Below, piece by piece: positions 34,474-42,920 of a stretch of DNA of 64,000 nt. The notes below the pieces were generated by a model. The model ran no database searches. It was given only the letters and a program-made list of their open reading frames with translations, and was not told where the DNA came from. Source of the stretch: UBA1189 sp964570685 (lineage in GTDB: Bacteria; Bacteroidota; Bacteroidia; Bacteroidales; Bacteroidaceae); assembly GCA_964570685.1 (NCBI GenBank), contig CAZMZC010000005.1:1-64000 (forward strand), written 5' to 3'. Position 1 is the stretch's first letter; each line of letters opens with the position of its first letter. The translations under genes were made by a program, and so were the position numbers.

Positions 34474-34513
34474 CGGGCACTCTTTTTTGATTCACACATC
34501 TATAATATTATAG

Positions 34514-36649
34514 TTACTTGATGCCGTCACGCTTCATCATAGCGTCGATGGTGGCATCCTGTCCGCGGAAGCGGCGATACAGTTCCTTCGGATGCTCCGA
34601 GCTACCCTTCTCAAGGATATTCTTGCGGAATGAAGTGGCCACCTCTTCATTGTAGATACCCTTCTCCTCGAAGAGCGAGAAAGCATCAGCATCGAGCATC
34701 TCAGACCATTTGTAGCTGTAGTAACCTGCCGAGTAACCGCCCGACATGATGTGACCGAAGCGGGTAGTCATATTGGTCTCGGGCACTACAGGCAACAGTT
34801 GAGTAGGAGCCCAAGCCTCTTGCTCATAGGCACGTACGTCGCCATCAAATGGTGTAGTGCGTGAGTACCAAGCCATATCGAGCAGGCCGAAGCTGAGTTG
34901 ACGGATGCACATATAGGCTGCATTGTAGTTTTGGGCACGCACGATGCGCTCGATGAGCTCGTCGGGGATGAGCTCGCCCGTCTCATAGTGGAAAGCGAAG
35001 GTGGCGAGGAACTCCTTCTTGGGCAAGAAGTTCTCCATGAGTTGTGAAGGCAGCTCCACGAAGTCACGGTATACATTGGTACCACCCATCGAGGGGTAGT
35101 TGGTAGCAGCAAAGATGCCGTGCAGGGCATGACCAAACTCGTGCAGGAAGGTCTCCACCTCGTCCTGTGTGAGCAACGCAGGCTTGCTCTCGGTAGGTTT
35201 GGTAAAGTTCATCGTGATAGATACGTGGGGGCGGCTGTCTACACCATCCTTCACATACTGCTCCTTATAGTTGGTCATCCAGGCACCTGAGCGCTTGCCG
35301 GCACGGGGGAAGAAGTCGGTATAGATGACTGCCAAGTAGCTGCCGTCCTTGTCAAGCACGTCGTAGGCTTTCACGTCGGGATGGAACACGGGAATATCCT
35401 TGTTCTCCACGAAAGTGATACCATAGAGGCGGGTGGCCAGTCCGAACACACCCTTGGTCACGTTCTCCAGTTTGAAGTAGGGGCGCACCATCTCATCGTT
35501 GAGACTATATTTCTCGTTGCGCAGTTTCTCAGAGTAGAACGACCAGTCCCAAGGCATCAGTATCAGTTCGAAATCCTTATCCTCGGTGCGTGCCGCCATC
35601 TCCTGCACTGCCTTCACCTCTTCCTTGGCTGCGGGAAGGTAGGCTGTGAGCAGTTGGTCGAGCAACAGATTTACGTTGGCAGCATTTTCGGCCATACGGT
35701 TCTCGAGCACGTAGTCAGCGTGGCTGTCATAACCCAGCAACAGGGCAATGGCGAGGCGCAGATTGGCAATCTTCTTCACGTTCTCCTCGTTGTTGTACTC
35801 GTTGTCCTGCACGTTCTGCGTGTTATAGGCCATGTAGAGTTCGCGACGCAGGTCGCGGTCTTCGCAATACATCATCAAGGAGCTGTAGCTCGGGGCGTGC
35901 AGGGTGAATGTCCATCCCTCCTGCCCCTTCTCCTTGGCAGTCTGCGCAGCAGCCTCAAGAGCCGATTCGGGCAATCCCTTCAAGCGCGCAGAGTCTGTCA
36001 CGTTCAGCGCATAGCTGTTGGTGGCTTTCAACATGTTCTGTCCAAACTCCAGCGTTGCCTTGCTCAGTTCGGTGGTCAACTCGCGATACTTGACCTTGTC
36101 CTCTTCGCTCAGATTGGCACCATTGCGTGCAAAGCTGTCGTAGCTCTTCTGCAGCAAGCGCTGCTGCTCGGTGGTGAGGGTGCTCTTGTCGGTAGTCTCA
36201 TACACAGCCTTCACACGGGCAAAGAGCTTCTCATTGAGCGAGACATTGTTAGAGTGCTCGGTGAGTACAGGCGAGAGTTTCTGTGCCAGTGCCTGCATCT
36301 CGTCGGATGTCTCGGCACTGTTAAGATTGAAGAATACCGTCACCACGCGGTCGAGCATGTCACCGGCATAATCGAGTGCCACGATGGTGTTCTCAAAGGT
36401 AGGTGCCTCGGGGTTGTTGATGATGGCATCCACCTCGGCCTGATGCTGCTTGATACCCTCAAGGAAGGCTGGTTCATAGTGCTCCAGTTTGATTTTGTCG
36501 AAGGGAGCAGTCTCGTGCGGAGTCGTGTACTCGCTGAAGAAGGGGTTATCGTTCTTTTTGTCCATACAAGAGGTTAAGTTGATAGTTGCGCCCACTACGG
36601 CCAATGCGCCCAAAGCGAGCTTGATACGGTTTGTTTTGCGGTGCTTCAT
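34514..36649 (-). CDS. M3 family oligopeptidase lipoprotein (Dcp-like)
   Basis: 711 aa from ATG 36649 (MKHRKTNRIKLALGALAVV); a lipobox-like LTSC places Cys at residue 28. The M3 zinc site is HEFGHALHG with a downstream Glu; flanking LTQDEVETFLHEFGH and GGYSAGYYSYKWSEMLDADAF are typical of peptidyl-dipeptidase Dcp/OpdA. Probably hydrolyses short peptides in the periplasm. It follows promoter element C and is monocistronic. Confidence 0.94.
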   Translation of the reverse strand: MKHRKTNRIKLALGALAVVGATINLTSCMDKKNDNPFFSEYTTPHETAPFDKIKLEHYEPAFLEGIKQHQAEVDAIINNPEAPTFENTIVALDYAGDMLDRVVTVFFNLNSAETSDEMQALAQKLSPVLTEHSNNVSLNEKLFARVKAVYETTDKSTLTTEQQRLLQKSYDSFARNGANLSEEDKVKYRELTTELSKATLEFGQNMLKATNSYALNVTDSARLKGLPESALEAAAQTAKEKGQEGWTFTLHAPSYSSLMMYCEDRDLRRELYMAYNTQNVQDNEYNNEENVKKIANLRLAIALLLGYDSHADYVLENRMAENAANVNLLLDQLLTAYLPAAKEEVKAVQEMAARTEDKDFELILMPWDWSFYSEKLRNEKYSLNDEMVRPYFKLENVTKGVFGLATRLYGITFVENKDIPVFHPDVKAYDVLDKDGSYLAVIYTDFFPRAGKRSGAWMTNYKEQYVKDGVDSRPHVSITMNFTKPTESKPALLTQDEVETFLHEFGHALHGIFAATNYPSMGGTNVYRDFVELPSQLMENFLPKKEFLATFAFHYETGELIPDELIERIVRAQNYNAAYMCIRQLSFGLLDMAWYSRTTPFDGDVRAYEQEAWAPTQLLPVVPETNMTTRFGHIMSGGYSAGYYSYKWSEMLDADAFSLFEEKGIYNEEVATSFRKNILEKGSSEHPKELYRRFRGQDATIDAMMKRDGIK

Positions 36650-36672
36650 ATTGCTAATCGTGTTTGAAGGCG

Positions 36673-36765
36673 CAAAGATATGAAAAAGCGAGTAAAAAGT
36701 CAAGGTATCCTTGAACTTTTTGAAACGAGCGCAAGCATCTTTACGGACCGTAAAAGAACGAATAA
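36673..36765 (-). repeat. Promoter-bearing dispersed element, copy C
   Basis: CAAAGATA (36673-36680) is the minus-strand -7 box, with TGAAAAAGCGAGTAAAAAG, then AACGAGCGCAAGCATC and inverted repeat TTTACGG-a-CCGTAAA (36740-36754), ending GAACGAATAAACAAGTG. Same layout as 10877 and 23598. Confidence 0.75.
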
Positions 36766-36811
36766 ACAAGTGAATAAACAGCACTTAGATTAGGGAAGCA
36801 TTCAAGCCACC

Positions 36812-37483
36812 TCAAATCGCCCTCAACCGCTCCACATCGTAAAACACGAACTCCTTGCGTCGCATCTCGATGAGCCCCTCCTCCTGCCATTTATTGAGCA
36901 CATTAGAGACATTGAGCCGAGTATCATCGAGCAGATTGGCCAAATCCTCCATCTTCACCCGAAGGACTTTTGCGCCGTACTGTGTACTGCAGAGGCTACG
37001 GATGAAATGGATGAGCCGCCCCTCAAGTTCCTGAGCATTGATACTCCAAATGCGTTCATAGAGCTGCTCGGCCTTATTGGAAAGCAGATTAAAGAAGTTC
37101 ATACGAAACACCTCATATTTATCCAACACATTGTAAATATACTGTTTGTCAATCGTGAGCAATGCCACCTCGCCCTGCGCCACATAGGTTGCCTTATAGC
37201 AAGGACGCTTGCCAAACAGCGAGTGAGGCTCTACAATGGCCGGCCACTCCACCAGCTCCTCGAACGAAAACGAACTACAAGGCGCCACAGTCTCAGCCGC
37301 CAACTTTCCACGAAGCAGAAACACCAGTTTATCGCACGTATCACCCTGCGCAAAAAGCACCTCCCGGTCTCCGAACTTATGAAAATGAAACTTCACCTTC
37401 TCTATCACCTCCGAAAGTTCCGCCTTACTCATACCCTGAAATAGGGGCAGCTGCAGCAGCGTGTCATACATCGTATACTCCAT
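36812..37483 (-). CDS. Crp/Fnr-family transcription regulator
   Basis: 223 aa. An N-terminal cyclic-nucleotide-binding fold (FHKFGDREVLFAQGDTCDKLVFLLRGKL) and a C-terminal winged helix with the recognition segment LLDDTRLNVSNVLNKWQEEG. No Fe-S Cys cluster of Fnr type; ligand unknown. Monocistronic; divergent from nothing nearby and about 260 nt from the thioredoxin-like gene on the opposite strand, which it might control. Confidence 0.88.
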   Translation of the reverse strand: MEYTMYDTLLQLPLFQGMSKAELSEVIEKVKFHFHKFGDREVLFAQGDTCDKLVFLLRGKLAAETVAPCSSFSFEELVEWPAIVEPHSLFGKRPCYKATYVAQGEVALLTIDKQYIYNVLDKYEVFRMNFFNLLSNKAEQLYERIWSINAQELEGRLIHFIRSLCSTQYGAKVLRVKMEDLANLLDDTRLNVSNVLNKWQEEGLIEMRRKEFVFYDVERLRAI

Positions 37484-37741
37484 ATATGTATTGGTTCAAT
37501 ATTATATTAACAGTCAACTTAACGCGAAGTTACACAATATAGTCCGTTCATCTAAATGGTCCTAATCATATTTTTCTATTTTTAACAATATTTCAAAAAT
37601 CAGGTTAAGGCAGCAGCCTACGAGGGGTTACGACACTCCGAGTCATAACTTTTTCACCCTATCCTACCCCATTATCCAAGAAATTTGTTTAAATTCGCTG
37701 CCGAATTAAAGAAAAAGCAAACACTAATATATAATTAAGGT

Positions 37742-38320
37742 ATGAAAAAGACAACTTTCATCATGGCGGCACTCATGCTGCTCGCCGCATGCAACAATGC
37801 AAACAAAAAGAGTGAGACAACCGCTACCGCCGAACAGACACCTACCCAAGACACCATCGTATACGAGCACGAATACTTGGTGAAGGTAGGCGACATGGCA
37901 CCCGACTTCACACTGCAGTACACCGACGGCACCGAATTCACCCTCTCGGAACAACGGGGAAAGGTAGTGATGCTACAGTTCACCGCCAGCTGGTGTGGCA
38001 TCTGCCGTGGCGAGATGCCGCATATCGAAAGCCGTATATGGCAACCCCACAAAGACGACGCCGACTTTGTACTTGTAGGCGTAGACCGCGAGGAGCCACG
38101 CGAGGTAGTAGAGGAATATACTGCCAAACTGGGCACCACCTACCCCATGCTGCTTGACGATAAGGGCGATGTATTTGCCAGCTATGCGCTGCGCAAATCG
38201 GGCATCACACGCAACGTACTCATCGACCGCGATGGCCGCATTGTCAAACTTACCCGTCGCTTCGTAGAGCCCGAGTTCAATGACCTGGTAGCTACGATTG
38301 ACAGCTTGCTGGCCAAGTAA
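37742..38320 (+). CDS. TlpA-like thioredoxin lipoprotein
   Basis: 192 aa; lipobox MLLAAC with Cys17. A Thr/Glu-rich linker to ~residue 40 precedes a thioredoxin fold: VGDMAPDFTLQYTDGTEFTLSEQRGKVVMLQFTASW, active site Cys-Gly-Ile-Cys (WCGICRGEMPH), VGVDREEPREVVEEYTAKLG and cis-Pro-type GITRNVLIDRDGRIV. Periplasmic or outer-membrane redox protein. Gap upstream (37484-37741) is AT-rich with no confident promoter. Confidence 0.9.
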   Translation: MKKTTFIMAALMLLAACNNANKKSETTATAEQTPTQDTIVYEHEYLVKVGDMAPDFTLQYTDGTEFTLSEQRGKVVMLQFTASWCGICRGEMPHIESRIWQPHKDDADFVLVGVDREEPREVVEEYTAKLGTTYPMLLDDKGDVFASYALRKSGITRNVLIDRDGRIVKLTRRFVEPEFNDLVATIDSLLAK

Positions 38321-38398
38321 TATTGTACAATAACACCGCGACCTAATCGAGTGTATAAACGTACAAAAACGCCATACGTAAACCAATCATACAAGACC

Positions 38399-38429
38399 AT
38401 GTAAATAATTACACCAAAATTATTTACAT
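38399..38429. other. Perfect 12-bp hairpin downstream of TlpA-like gene
   Basis: ATGTAAATAATT (38399-38410) and AATTATTTACAT (38418-38429), 7-nt loop. AT-rich, no T-tract; possibly an operator or 3' stabilising hairpin. Confidence 0.5.
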
Positions 38430-38514
38430 TGATTTTGTAAAGTAATCATACAAACAGCGTAGACAAGCATGCAATAGATGCAATTTTGTACAAATGCACA
38501 AGGCATAATAAAAA

Positions 38515-38554
38515 GAATGAAGGCTTGCTCTGATGAGCAAGCCTTCATTCTTTT
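38515..38554. terminator. Bidirectional terminator (tRNA-Thr unit / TlpA-like gene)
   Basis: Perfect 16-bp stem GAATGAAGGCTTGCTC (38515-38530) with GAGCAAGCCTTCATTC (38535-38550), loop TGAT, followed by TTTT on the plus strand and TTTTTATT on the minus strand. Confidence 0.93.
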
Positions 38555-38555
38555 G

Positions 38556-38629
38556 AGCCTCTTGTCGGATTCGAACCAACGACCCCGAGATTACAAATCA
38601 CGTGCTCTGGCCAACTGAGCTAAAGAGGC
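38556..38629 (-). tRNA. tRNA-Thr (anticodon TGT)
   Basis: 74 nt; acceptor GCCTCTT pairs with AAGAGGC, D-arm AGCTCAGTTGGCCAGAGC, anticodon loop TTTGTAA, T-arm GTTGG-TTCGAAT-CCGAC. The anticodon stem CGTGA/TCTCG has one T-T mismatch. Encoded 4 nt after the SRP RNA in one transcript. No encoded CCA. Confidence 0.95.
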
Positions 38630-38633
38630 GGGT

Positions 38634-38729
38634 GGGTAAGCAATCTATATCGCGCCGCTACGACCTAATACCTTTGCTGCGGTCAAGCCCTGGAGGGTTC
38701 AAAGGGAGCTGGCCGTATAGGACTTACCC
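38634..38729 (-). ncRNA. ffs: Signal recognition particle RNA, small bacterial type
   Basis: 96 nt that fold as one long hairpin: GGGTAAG (5' end, 38729-38723) pairs with CTTACCC (38640-38634), then CTATA/TATAG and an inner CCTTTG/CAAAGG. The tip holds CCAGGG...CGCAGCA, like the AGG/AGCAG internal loop that binds Ffh in bacterial SRP RNA. A consensus promoter lies just upstream and tRNA-Thr just downstream. Family call rests on shape and the tip motif, not on a covariance search. Confidence 0.7.
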
Positions 38730-38741
38730 ATTTTGCGGCTG

Positions 38742-38773
38742 CAAAGTTAACGCAAACCGAATGAAAAAGCAAA
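38742..38773 (-). promoter_or_regulatory. Promoter of SRP RNA/tRNA-Thr unit
   Basis: Minus strand TTTG (38773-38770), spacer 20, TAACTTTG (38749-38742), about 13 nt before the RNA 5' end; a perfect match to the Bacteroidota pattern. Confidence 0.85.
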
Positions 38774-38961
38774 TTTTTTCGCATTTTTCTGAAGTGAAGC
38801 CCTACTTCTTTTGGCGACAAACATAACAATTATAAAACTTTTTCGCGCAAAAAAGCACTTCTGCCGGCGAAATCACTTCGGCGGCAGAAGAAAAGAAATG
38901 GCATTTATCAGAAAAACAGAACAAGAAAAACATTATCATTATCAGGTTGCAGTCGTCCCTG

Positions 38962-40272
38962 TCAGAAGCTGAACTGCGTCATCACACTCACACGGCGTGC
39001 CCAGCGGCTCTGCCCATCGGCATTCTCGCGCTTTCCGAGGTTGAGCTCACCACCCACCTGAATACGGGGCGTGATGTTCCAGAACACATTGAGCGCACTA
39101 TACAGACCATATTTATACTCCGTAGGGGCTTGATTGTTTTCGGGCAGGTAGCGGAGCTGGCCGAAAGTGAGCCCCGTGAAGAGATTGGGCGTGAAGTGGT
39201 ATTGCGCTGCACCGTACCAACCGAAGAGGCGTGGAGCATACATCTCGCCTGGGGTCTCGGGGTTGTTCACCAAGTCGTAGTTGCCCATGATGAGGTCGCC
39301 CGTGAGGCTACCGATACCGCGGCCATAATTGCCCATGAAGTAGAGCGTGAGCGGCTTCCAGGGGCGCATCACCGAGCTGAGCTGTACGCCCCACCCCATC
39401 TCGTTGCGGTTCTCGCCCACCACGAGGTCGCGATAAGGCAGCGTGCGGAGGATACCGGCCAAACGCACGTGCTGATTGGGTGCCCACTCGTATTGGGTGA
39501 AGGCGGCAAAGTTGGGCATCCAGTCATCCACCGTCTGCGTAGTGGTGCCGTTGGCTCCGACAAACGACTGAGGCATCTCGGCCGAGGCTGCCACGATCCA
39601 ATCCTTGCGCAGATTGTGCATCCAGCGCACGAGCACAGCCGTAGTGCTCACGTAGGCGTTGGGGCCCTGCCCGTCCACGAGGAGCGGCTCGGCCAGCGGG
39701 TCACTGAAGGTGGAGTGTGCATAACCGATGGTCCAGTCGTTGATGGTGGCATACGACTTCTTGAGCAGGAAGCCTCGCTGGTTGTAGCCGTCGAAGTTGG
39801 CCTCTATATAAAGCTGGTAATCACCAATCGTGGCGTTATGCCCCAGCACGCGGAAGTAGAGTGCCGTGCCGGCAGGTGTAGAGCCCAGCCAGCGGTCGCG
39901 CGCTGGATTCTTCGGGATAGCTATATTATAAGGTATAAAGCCGTTGTTGGGCATAGCACCCGCCCAGTCGTACCATCCACGCATGCGTACCACCCCACCG
40001 AGACCCATCACGAAGTTGGCATCACGGCTCATGAAGAGGAAGTACGGTGCGCGGGGGTCCTGCGCATTGCGGAACTGGTCGTAGTAGAAGATGTCGAGCA
40101 ACGCACGCTCATCAGTTGGCGATGGCTTGTCGCCCTCACCCAGATACTCGATGCGATGGGTACTCTTGAGCGAGTCGATATACTGTTCCACACGGCTCTG
40201 CGGACGGTCTTGAGCCTGAGCCACCACCACAGTCAACACGAAGGATAACGACAGAATAATCTTTGTCTTCAT
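38962..40272 (-). CDS. Outer-membrane porin, DcaP-like
   Basis: 436 aa with signal peptide ending VVAQA. The mature N-terminus has a helical segment (SRVEQYIDSLKSTHRIEYL), typical of trimeric DcaP-type porins; the rest is antiparallel strands: FVMGLGGVVRMRGWYDWAGA, TALYFRVLGHNATIGDYQLY, GWGVQLSSVMRPWKPLTLYF, ending VSVMTQFSF with terminal Phe. Probably a diffusion porin for small anionic solutes. Monocistronic. Confidence 0.75.
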   Translation of the reverse strand: MKTKIILSLSFVLTVVVAQAQDRPQSRVEQYIDSLKSTHRIEYLGEGDKPSPTDERALLDIFYYDQFRNAQDPRAPYFLFMSRDANFVMGLGGVVRMRGWYDWAGAMPNNGFIPYNIAIPKNPARDRWLGSTPAGTALYFRVLGHNATIGDYQLYIEANFDGYNQRGFLLKKSYATINDWTIGYAHSTFSDPLAEPLLVDGQGPNAYVSTTAVLVRWMHNLRKDWIVAASAEMPQSFVGANGTTTQTVDDWMPNFAAFTQYEWAPNQHVRLAGILRTLPYRDLVVGENRNEMGWGVQLSSVMRPWKPLTLYFMGNYGRGIGSLTGDLIMGNYDLVNNPETPGEMYAPRLFGWYGAAQYHFTPNLFTGLTFGQLRYLPENNQAPTEYKYGLYSALNVFWNITPRIQVGGELNLGKRENADGQSRWARRVSVMTQFSF

Positions 40273-40434
40273 ACAGATTACAGGTTTTGATAGTCACACA
40301 AAGAAACACATCTGGCGGGAAAAGGTTCGGTGAAATGGTTTATATCGAACTCACGCTGAAATAAATTGGGAAATGTACTTGCTATTTTTATGGAAAAGCA
40401 TGTTCTATTTTTCCGTTTCCACAAGCCAATTTTC

Positions 40435-40516
40435 AAATCATAAGCACTGATTTAATATTCAAAGCTTGTGAATACTAAATCATAAGCTTTGATTTAATAT
40501 TCAGTGCTTATGATTT
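40435..40516. repeat. 82-bp double-nested palindrome
   Basis: Outer arms AAATCATAAGCACTGA (40435-40450) / TCAGTGCTTATGATTT (40501-40516), 16 bp perfect; inner arms TCAAAGCTT (40459-40467) / AAGCTTTGA (40484-40492); TTTAATATTC occurs in each half. The two halves are also related as direct repeats. It sits in the 591-nt gap before the gene at 40864; the remainder of the gap holds only the promoter at 40765-40798. Confidence 0.8.
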
Positions 40517-40764
40517 ACTTTTTCTAAGTCTTCTCGGAATTTAGAGGATTGAGAGAAAAGAAAAATCGGGCAGGCGTTTCGATATATTGAGAGGTGTTTT
40601 GCAATTGTCACGGCTGATTTGTAATCGGCCTTTCATTTCACGGTATAGTCTGCAAGCATTACTTGCACTCACTGCAATAAATATTCAAGCAAGCTTAACC
40701 GTGTTGAATTTCTGCCTCGCTCAGTATAGAAAAAGTAAACTTTCTCTACATTCTCTCGTTGAAA

Positions 40765-40798
40765 TTTGATATTTCTCGCTCGTTTATTCGTATATTTG
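40765..40798 (+). promoter_or_regulatory. Promoter of gene at 40864, CTCGTTTATTCG type
   Basis: TTTG 40765-40768, spacer 22, TATATTTG 40791-40798, preceded by TTTCTCGCTCGTTTATTCG, the same motif as in the dispersed promoter element (copies at 10877, 23598, 36673), here on the plus strand. Confidence 0.7.
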
Positions 40799-40863
40799 CC
40801 GTGAATTACAAAACTGCCCTTTTGCAATCTGTCAATGAATGGCAAAAGGAAACAAATGACACA

Positions 40864-41391
40864 ATGATGGATAAGAAAACAAAGACAACTGGCAATAAGG
40901 AGCAGATAGTGAAGACTACCTCCGAAGAACATAACGATGCCATTGCGCTGATGAGAGGGTTTATGGACTCGGGGAACCCCAAGGTGGGTATCTTTTGGTA
41001 TGACTATGTCAACAATATCTTGTTTGGCGTTGAGAAGGGGGATGTGGAGTTGTATATGACACAAGGCAATATGGTGACCTATCCTAAACTCCACAAGACC
41101 TATTGGCAGAAACAGCATCACAGGGCTGTGGCCAAGAATGATACCAACTCCATATTTTACCGCGAGCACAACTACACCCAGATTCCTCGCGGACGGATAT
41201 TCTACGAGAATGGGACGTTCTATGTCAATGTAGGCAGTTGGATCAACGGCACCATTGATGGAGTGCAATGCATTGATAGCAGTAAACTGCGCGAACTGAT
41301 CATTGATGAGTTTGACTTGCCCGAAGACTTTATCTTCCGTCAGGACATCCATTGGGATATAGGACACGGATGGTCTGAAGAACGATTCTGA
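40864..41391 (+). CDS. Hypothetical protein
   Basis: 175 aa from ATG 40864; an earlier in-frame ATG (40759) lies before the promoter -7 box and is excluded. Basic N-terminus (MMDKKTKTTGNKEQI), then AIALMRGFMDSGNPKVGIFWYDYVNNILFGVEKGD, PKLHKTYWQKQHHR and PRGRIFYENGTFYVNVGSWI. No signal peptide or membrane helix. I do not recognise a named family with certainty; similar short proteins with a RGRIFY core occur in Bacteroidales. Has a terminator-like hairpin (41405-41440). Confidence 0.6.
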   Translation: MMDKKTKTTGNKEQIVKTTSEEHNDAIALMRGFMDSGNPKVGIFWYDYVNNILFGVEKGDVELYMTQGNMVTYPKLHKTYWQKQHHRAVAKNDTNSIFYREHNYTQIPRGRIFYENGTFYVNVGSWINGTIDGVQCIDSSKLRELIIDEFDLPEDFIFRQDIHWDIGHGWSEERF

Positions 41392-41404
41392 TTATCATAC
41401 GAGC

Positions 41405-41440
41405 TGAGGATGTGTCAGTAGTTTTTTTGACTCATCCTCA
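41405..41440 (+). terminator. Terminator-like hairpin
   Basis: TGAGGATG (41405-41412) pairs with CATCCTCA (41433-41440) with inner GTCA/TGAC; the loop itself contains seven T. Lies between convergent genes. Confidence 0.6.
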
Positions 41441-41459
41441 ACTCATTTTAATTCCTCCT

Positions 41460-41948
41460 TCACAGCCCCATCAGCATCTGCAATATGGCATCCTCGGGAT
41501 TGATTGCAGGCGGCTCGCTCTGCAGGTTGCAGCGGGCTATCGCTACCTTGTCTTCCTCTTGCGTAATCTGCAGCATATATGGGTTCTCGTATTTGGGAAA
41601 TACGATTTCAAACTTGTCCTTAGAGTCTGTGGGGACGGCGTAGATGACTACGCAGTCGCCATGCTTCCTGATGGCGGTGACCCTGATGGGCGTGTCTTCC
41701 TCTCCCTGCATCTTTATCCGGTTGTTGGCAAAGTCCAGTTCCACCGTTGTTCGCTCAAGCATAGGCACGCTTGCTGTCTTTCTGAGCAGGGCGTGGTCGG
41801 TGAACGAGATATACCGAGGTGTCTCTATCACATCTATCCCCGATACATACAACTTGCCGCTGTAGTTCAGCACGTTCAGTTTCTCTCCTTGTGCCTGTAT
41901 GGCCAATGCTACAAAGGCCATACACATCATCATCCATGTTCTTTTCAT
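41460..41948 (-). CDS. Hypothetical secreted protein
   Basis: 162 aa with signal peptide (MKRTWMMMCMAFVALAIQAQ). The mature part is beta-rich: KLNVLNYSGKLYVSGIDVIE, TTVELDFANNRIKMQGEED, DCVVIYAVPTDSKDKFEIVF and a helical tail DAILQMLMGL. No recognised domain. It lies 27 nt downstream of the next gene on the same strand and may be its operon partner. Confidence 0.6.
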   Translation of the reverse strand: MKRTWMMMCMAFVALAIQAQGEKLNVLNYSGKLYVSGIDVIETPRYISFTDHALLRKTASVPMLERTTVELDFANNRIKMQGEEDTPIRVTAIRKHGDCVVIYAVPTDSKDKFEIVFPKYENPYMLQITQEEDKVAIARCNLQSEPPAINPEDAILQMLMGL

Positions 41949-41975
41949 TTTCTTGTTTGTTTTTAGATTAATACT

Positions 41976-42542
41976 TTATTGTCGGTTTCTTTTTCTTGTA
42001 CGTGGGCGTTTCATATACTCCACATCCTCCTTATAGAAGAATTTGCTGTAGAGAAGGCGGTATGGTAGAGTGATTCTGCTTTTCAACCTTCTCAAACGCC
42101 ATTGGTTGCGCGAGTTGTTGAACCAAGGTATCCAATAACGCCTCTTCTCCAGCGCCGTCTTCTCCTCGATGGGCATTTTTGTGATTTCGTGAAACAGCCC
42201 GGCAAGGAGTTCCTTCTCACTTATCGCCACATCCTTGCCGACGAAGATTTCCATCCCCAGCACCTCGGCAAGCGATTCGTGCCACTCCACCATACTGGGC
42301 AGCGGGTCTTCGGTACCGATTACCTCGCAACATCCCTCCCGCCACTCCTCATCCCAACGGGAGGAGACGTGGATTTTGTACCCGGTGCCCACGGCGGCCG
42401 CTTCCCGTAAGCGGCGGTAGAGTATCTTGTAGTCCCGATAGTCAGTGCCGATGGGATTGTGTTCCCACACCGTAGCCAGTTCTTTTGCGATGTCCTTGAA
42501 TCTGTAGCGACTCACCAACTGCTTAATCGTGATTTTCTCCAT
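41976..42542 (-). CDS. Hypothetical protein, DUF6557-like
   Basis: 188 aa, cytosolic and basic. MEKITIKQLVSRYRFKDIAK, VSSRWDEEWREGCCEVIGTE, SLAEVLGMEIFVGKDVAISE and LAGLFHEITKMPIEEKTA are its best segments; the C-terminus is Arg/Lys rich (RPRTRKRNRQ). Bacteroidales proteins with this layout are placed in DUF6557, tentative here. Function unknown. The SLOG-like gene ends 33 nt upstream, so the three minus-strand genes 41460-42920 may form one unit. Confidence 0.5.
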   Translation of the reverse strand: MEKITIKQLVSRYRFKDIAKELATVWEHNPIGTDYRDYKILYRRLREAAAVGTGYKIHVSSRWDEEWREGCCEVIGTEDPLPSMVEWHESLAEVLGMEIFVGKDVAISEKELLAGLFHEITKMPIEEKTALEKRRYWIPWFNNSRNQWRLRRLKSRITLPYRLLYSKFFYKEDVEYMKRPRTRKRNRQ

Positions 42543-42575
42543 AATTCCAACCTGTTTTTTGTGTTAATAAAATTT

Positions 42576-42920
42576 TCAAAGAGCACACACGCGCAGCATT
42601 TTCCGTGCCTGACGTGCTTTTCGAATGGTGTCGAACGTGCCTTTCGAGTCCCCCGAGGGGAAGGCCAGCACATAGTCCGCCGCATTCACAATCTCCGTAT
42701 TTCGCACGAGCGGAGCACCTCGTCCATATTTCCCGTAGTCGGGTTTGAACTCCAGGAGCGGAAGTCCCGTCTCCTCGGCCAAGCGAGCCGCAAAGGCATC
42801 GATACCTTTCGCACCGCCCGACACAATCATCGAAGTGTTTTTCGGCAACACCTCCAAAGCCAAACTTCGCCAAGCCTCATAGTCAGAGGCCGACCGAGAG
42901 CCAACAATCGCAACTTTCAT
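42576..42920 (-). CDS. SLOG/DUF2493-like nucleotide-binding protein
   Basis: 114 aa from ATG 42920 (MKVAIVGSRSASDYEAW). The Rossmann-like SLOG fold shows in KVAIVGSRS, SMIVSGGAKGIDAFAARLAEE, LLEFKPDYGKYGRGAPLVRN and ADYVLAFPSGDSKGT. DprA, LOG and CRISPR-linked SLOG sensors share this core; here there is no fused domain, as in YspA/DUF2493 proteins. May bind a nucleotide or ADP-ribose-like ligand. The start coincides with the edge of a 229-bp sequence that recurs before the next gene. Confidence 0.75.
   Translation of the reverse strand: MKVAIVGSRSASDYEAWRSLALEVLPKNTSMIVSGGAKGIDAFAARLAEETGLPLLEFKPDYGKYGRGAPLVRNTEIVNAADYVLAFPSGDSKGTFDTIRKARQARKMLRVCAL

Noticed and set aside
35381..36577. 398-codon plus-strand frame
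   Set aside because: Antisense of the M3 peptidase.
38947..40248. 433-codon plus-strand frame
   Set aside because: Antisense of the porin, which has signal peptide and barrel strands.
41976..42542. Phage integration site
   Set aside because: No integrase, att repeats or phage genes in the window.
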